Notes under the pieces: generated by a model
What the model was told of the DNA's origin: nothing
Seen by the model: only the letters and a program-made list of their open reading frames with translations
The model's database searches: none
NCBI GenBank assembly: GCA_016713905.1
Contig: JADJOE010000003.1
Location: 1,240,001-1,304,000 of the forward strand
Direction: 5' to 3'
Source of the DNA: Candidatus Vicinibacter proximus
GTDB lineage: Bacteria > Bacteroidota > Bacteroidia > Chitinophagales > Saprospiraceae
DNA length: 64,000 nt
Translations under genes and position numbers: made by a program
Shown here: positions 61,017 to 64,000 of the stretch, piece by piece
Numbering within the stretch: position 1 is the first letter of the stretch
Layout: each line of letters starts with the position of its first letter

Positions 61017-62498
61017 TTATAACCATCTCCTATTTTGAACCCAATGATCGCCATTATCTTCATATGTATTGGTTCTACTTTTTTCTTTAAGATATGCGTA
61101 CAATCCAATTATACAGGCTGCTTCCTCTTCGAGCGAATGAGATTTATAATTTAGGAATTCTTCGTAATGAGCGCCAACAAAACCGGTATCAAAATTTCCT
61201 TTTCTAAAATCCTGGTGATTTAAAACAAATTCACAAAATGACAATGTTGTTTCAACTCCCTTAATTCTATATTTAGCAATAGCATCCAACAATTTATTAA
61301 TGGCATCCATTCTGTCTTTTCCATGGACAATAAGTTTCCCTATCATAGGATCATAATGTATTGGAATTTCCATTCCCTTGGAATAACTATCATCAACCCG
61401 AATATGTGCCCCAACAGGTGGATCATATTCCTCTAAAGTTCCAATGCTTGGAAAAAATTGATTCTTTGGATCTTCTGCACAAACCCTTACTTCCATAGCG
61501 TGTCCATTTATAGATAAGGCGTCTTGGGAAATACCTAATGGCAGTCCTTCTGCAACTTTGATTTGCAGTTCTACTAAGTCAAGTCCAGTGATCATTTCGG
61601 TCACTGGATGTTCAACCTGCAATCTGGTATTCATTTCCAGGAAATAATAATTCAAGGAATCGTCAACTAAAAATTCGACAGTACCTGCACCAACATATCC
61701 GCATGACAATGCCAGTTTTACGGCATCTTCTCCCATTCTCTTTCTTATGACCTCATTTAAACAGGATGATGGCGCTTCCTCTACTAATTTCTGATGTCTT
61801 CGTTGAACACTGCATTCCCTTTCGAATAAATATAATCCATTGCCATGCTTATCACAAAATATCTGAATCTCAATATGTCTAGGCCTATGAACAAATTTCT
61901 CAATAAAAACTGCTCCGTCTCCAAATGAAGCCAAAGCTTCACTTGATGCCTGACGCATTTGTTCTTCCAATTCATTCTCCTGATTAACCAAACGCATACC
62001 TTTCCCTCCTCCACCGGCACTGGCTTTAATCAATAAAGGGAATCCAGTTTCTAATGCAATCTGCTTTGCCTCCGCAAGAGTTGAAATGGCGGTATCCGTT
62101 CCTGGCACAAGTGGGACACCAATTCTGGTAGCAGTTTGCTTAGCCGCAATTTTGGATCCCATTTGAATCATCGCGGAAGCTGGTGGCCCAATAAATATCA
62201 TACCTTTCTGATGGACGAGGTCCGCAAAATCTGAATTTTCACTTAAAAATCCATACCCAGGATGGATGGCATCACAATTAGTATTTATTGCGGCCTCTAT
62301 TATTTTATCCATCCTTAAATACGACTCTCTGGATGGAGAAGGTCCAATATAAATCGCTTCATCCGCAAATAATACATGAGGAGCAATTTTGTCTGCATCA
62401 CTATATACGGCAACGGTAACAATGCCCATTTTTCTTGCAGTTCGCATAATGCGTAATGCAATCTCACCTCTATTAGCTATTAATAGTTTCTTAATCAT
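61017..62498 (-). CDS. Biotin carboxylase subunit (propionyl/acetyl-CoA carboxylase)
   Basis: The 493-residue ATP-grasp enzyme has the start MIKKLLIANRGEIALRI, the glycine loop KASAGGGGKGMRLV, the catalytic block CSVQRRHQKLVEEAPS and EMNTRLQVEHPVTE. It carboxylates biotin on the carrier protein encoded at 63542-64000 upstream. In this operon, with both methylmalonyl-CoA mutase subunits, a propionyl-CoA carboxylase role is likely; the carboxyltransferase would be elsewhere. ATG 62498 is chosen over TTG 62513. Confidence 0.95.
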   Translation of the reverse strand: MIKKLLIANRGEIALRIMRTARKMGIVTVAVYSDADKIAPHVLFADEAIYIGPSPSRESYLRMDKIIEAAINTNCDAIHPGYGFLSENSDFADLVHQKGMIFIGPPASAMIQMGSKIAAKQTATRIGVPLVPGTDTAISTLAEAKQIALETGFPLLIKASAGGGGKGMRLVNQENELEEQMRQASSEALASFGDGAVFIEKFVHRPRHIEIQIFCDKHGNGLYLFERECSVQRRHQKLVEEAPSSCLNEVIRKRMGEDAVKLALSCGYVGAGTVEFLVDDSLNYYFLEMNTRLQVEHPVTEMITGLDLVELQIKVAEGLPLGISQDALSINGHAMEVRVCAEDPKNQFFPSIGTLEEYDPPVGAHIRVDDSYSKGMEIPIHYDPMIGKLIVHGKDRMDAINKLLDAIAKYRIKGVETTLSFCEFVLNHQDFRKGNFDTGFVGAHYEEFLNYKSHSLEEEAACIIGLYAYLKEKSRTNTYEDNGDHWVQNRRWL

Positions 62499-62520
62499 TG
62501 AATTAAATTTCAAATGGACA

Positions 62521-63534
62521 TCAATTTTTTATGAACAAAAGATTGAATATTTTATTGGATAAATCTTCAATGTAATATGAACCACCTAAAGGGTCCCATA
62601 CTAAATTCATTTTTGCCTCCTGCTTAAGAATATGCTGCTGATGCAATGCTAGTTTTAACCAAAATTCACTATTTTCTGAATGAAATGAATCAGCTGGTTT
62701 GACCCAGATTGCATCCGCATTTGCCAAACTGGCTGACAAACTTGTTAAAGACAAATGGATAAGATTTGAATTCAGATCTGTATAATTTTTCTTATCAACA
62801 AAACTTAAATAATAAACAGGATCAATAAAATTAAAAGACTTTAAAACTTCCTTTAATGCCCTGAATGATGAAATATTTGTTAAAAAATCATTATCAAAAT
62901 CAACCTTAACGACAACTTTTAATGGTTTTGAGAAATTAAAATTAATCAAATTTTCATGAAGATTATTTAGATTTACTTGCCATTTTTCGGTTTCATAAAC
63001 ACCAAAATTAAAACAGTACAAAAGGGTTTCATTCTGTAGTAAATCCTGTTCATTTTTGCTTTTTGCCGTCTTCAATAAATGATCAATACAAATTTCCAAT
63101 TTTATTAAATGGTTCGAAAAATAGTTAGTGTTAATTTCATTTTTTATTTTCACTACATCCTCTATAATCATATCATCCCAACTGATAAATATGTCAACAA
63201 CATCTGTCAAAACATTAATTAATTGAACTTTTATTGAATCTAAACTTGGTTTATTTTTAAAATGCAACCTTATTTGTTCCACACCATGTTCAAGACTCAA
63301 GGGTATTAACGGATTCTGAGTGGAGTAATCTGAAATTTCCAATAAGCACGAAATTTTCCAATCTGCGCTTCCATTTTTTAGTCTCTCAAAACCTTGATAA
63401 TCTCTTAAATCATCCTGATGCGCAAAAGATAAACCTTTTATTTGTGGGTCAACCAAGTGGGTACTCTCAATCCCCTTATCCAAGGAGAAGGATTCCATCC
63501 ATTCACTTTTAGAATATTTCTTAAAACCAGTCAT
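62521..63534 (-). CDS. mutA: Methylmalonyl-CoA mutase small subunit, unusually short
   Basis: The 337-residue protein lies between the biotin carrier and the carboxylase and keeps recognisable mutase pieces: FSLDKGIES..., a SSFRALKEVLKSF block and the late motif WDPLGGSYYIEDLS, which matches the C-terminal part of the small-subunit barrel. A normal MutA is about 450-620 residues with a vestigial B12 domain; here the B12 domain is absent and the barrel is reduced. It probably has a structural role in the heterodimer. Confidence 0.82.
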   Translation of the reverse strand: MTGFKKYSKSEWMESFSLDKGIESTHLVDPQIKGLSFAHQDDLRDYQGFERLKNGSADWKISCLLEISDYSTQNPLIPLSLEHGVEQIRLHFKNKPSLDSIKVQLINVLTDVVDIFISWDDMIIEDVVKIKNEINTNYFSNHLIKLEICIDHLLKTAKSKNEQDLLQNETLLYCFNFGVYETEKWQVNLNNLHENLINFNFSKPLKVVVKVDFDNDFLTNISSFRALKEVLKSFNFIDPVYYLSFVDKKNYTDLNSNLIHLSLTSLSASLANADAIWVKPADSFHSENSEFWLKLALHQQHILKQEAKMNLVWDPLGGSYYIEDLSNKIFNLLFIKN

Positions 63535-63541
63535 TTAAAAA

Positions 63542-64000
63542 TTAATTTTCAAAAGCAACAAGAATTTGGCCCTTTTCAACTTTATCACCTTTTAAAACAC
63601 TTACTGACTTAATCACTCCATCATGGTGTGCTTTAAGTACATTCTCCATTTTCATAGCTTCCAGTGTTACCAAACTATCCCCCTTTTTAACTTCTTGTTG
63701 AGGCACAACTAAAACATTCAATACTAAGCCAGGCATTGGCGCCCTCAATATGTCATCTATTTTCTTTTGACTGATTCTTAACCCAATGGAATCTATTAAC
63801 AATTTTAATTCATCCTCTATTGTAAGCTCATGTACAATTCCATTAATTTTAAGCTCAACCTTACCATTTACTAGATCAATAAGATTTACTTTTGCCTGAA
63901 GTGATAAATTTTTATACACTAAGTGGTATCGGTCCACGGCAATTTCTGTAACCTCATATGCATGGAGTTGATCCTCAGTTAAACTAAATGAACCATTTTT
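63542..64000 (-). CDS. Biotin carboxyl carrier protein (5' end beyond right edge)
   Basis: The frame stays open to the window end, beyond the in-frame GTG at 63937, and the extra residues (NGSFSLTEDQLHAYEVTEI) fit the family's N-terminal part, so the gene continues past 64000. The C-terminal biotinyl domain has RAPMPGLVLNVLV and the biotin-lysine motif EAMKMEN, followed by GVIKSVSVLKGDKVEKGQ. It carries carboxybiotin between the biotin carboxylase encoded downstream and a carboxyltransferase. Confidence 0.92.
   Translation of the reverse strand, partial: KNGSFSLTEDQLHAYEVTEIAVDRYHLVYKNLSLQAKVNLIDLVNGKVELKINGIVHELTIEDELKLLIDSIGLRISQKKIDDILRAPMPGLVLNVLVVPQQEVKKGDSLVTLEAMKMENVLKAHHDGVIKSVSVLKGDKVEKGQILVAFEN

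Noticed and set aside
63542..63937. Biotin carrier gene starting at GTG 63937
   Set aside because: The frame stays open to 64000 and the upstream residues fit the family, so the GTG is internal.

Overview
The window is a stretch of chromosome from a low-GC member of the Bacteroidota. The evidence is a SusC/RagA receptor with a carboxypeptidase-like N-terminal domain, secreted proteins with type IX secretion (T9SS) sorting tails of both the A and B kind, a DUF4835/PorD gene beside coaBC, SprB-like repeats, the futalosine-pathway gene mqnD, a fused branched-chain 2-oxoacid dehydrogenase E1, and many copies of the Bacteroidota -7 promoter box TAnnTTTG in front of genes. The gene mix (dockerin-like and SprB-like secreted proteins) fits a Saprospiraceae-type environmental organism, but the family is only a guess. 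I see no prophage, insertion sequence, CRISPR array or recognisable defence island; most of the window is core metabolism and envelope biology.

Layout. 1-1849: 5' part of a susC gene running off the left edge. 2.0-5.1 kb: pdxJ, then divergently a CPBP protease-cdsA-psd group (phospholipid synthesis). 5.1-9.1 kb: a large dockerin/Ig-like T9SS protein flanked by two long AT-rich gaps. 9.1-13.8 kb: a helical protein of unknown function, a hotdog thioesterase, lpdA and a two-helix membrane protein. 13.8-17.1 kb: a 1088-residue T9SS type B protein with eight tandem 50-residue repeats. 17.2-25.8 kb: DUF486-priA facing a bamD-rpoZ-coaBC-porD-purN-dynamin operon. 25.9-30.7 kb: tpiA, DUF72-ppk1-cutA and lolD. 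30.9-36.8 kb: two glycosyltransferases with ribBA, a transaldolase-like gene, the SRP RNA, an RluA-type pseudouridine synthase and mqnD. 36.8-38.4 kb: a 530-bp gap with two matching small terminator units, then ald. 38.5-42.6 kb: a small helix-turn-helix gene, a DUF3810 peptidase, trxA, DUF58, ppk2, an S4-domain gene and tRNA-Ala. 42.6-47.5 kb: two L,D-transpeptidases, a LysM protein and a propeller/SprB/OmpA fusion protein. 47.6-54.5 kb: two methyltransferases, typA, and a bkd E1 fusion-fatty acid hydroxylase-small membrane protein operon. 54.9-58.9 kb: a MOSC protein, thiolase and a secreted metzincin. 58.9-64.0 kb: a propionyl-CoA/methylmalonyl-CoA operon (biotin carrier, small mutase subunit, biotin carboxylase, large mutase subunit) running off the right edge.

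How the parts connect. Several groups act together: cdsA and psd in phosphatidylethanolamine synthesis; bamD, porD and the secreted proteins in outer-membrane assembly and T9SS export; ppk1 and ppk2 in polyphosphate turnover; lpdA with the bkd E1 fusion, thiolase and the methylmalonyl-CoA operon in branched-chain amino acid and propionate breakdown. Transcription signals are unusually legible: TAnnTTTG boxes sit 5 to 20 nt before many start codons, which predicts very short or absent 5' leaders.

The least explained items are the pair of 57-nt units (shared 18-mer plus hairpin plus U-tract) ahead of ald, a RibBA protein whose GTP cyclohydrolase II half has lost its zinc and catalytic signatures, a very short methylmalonyl-CoA mutase small subunit, two divergent gene pairs with almost no intergenic DNA, and several perfect palindromes at promoters.
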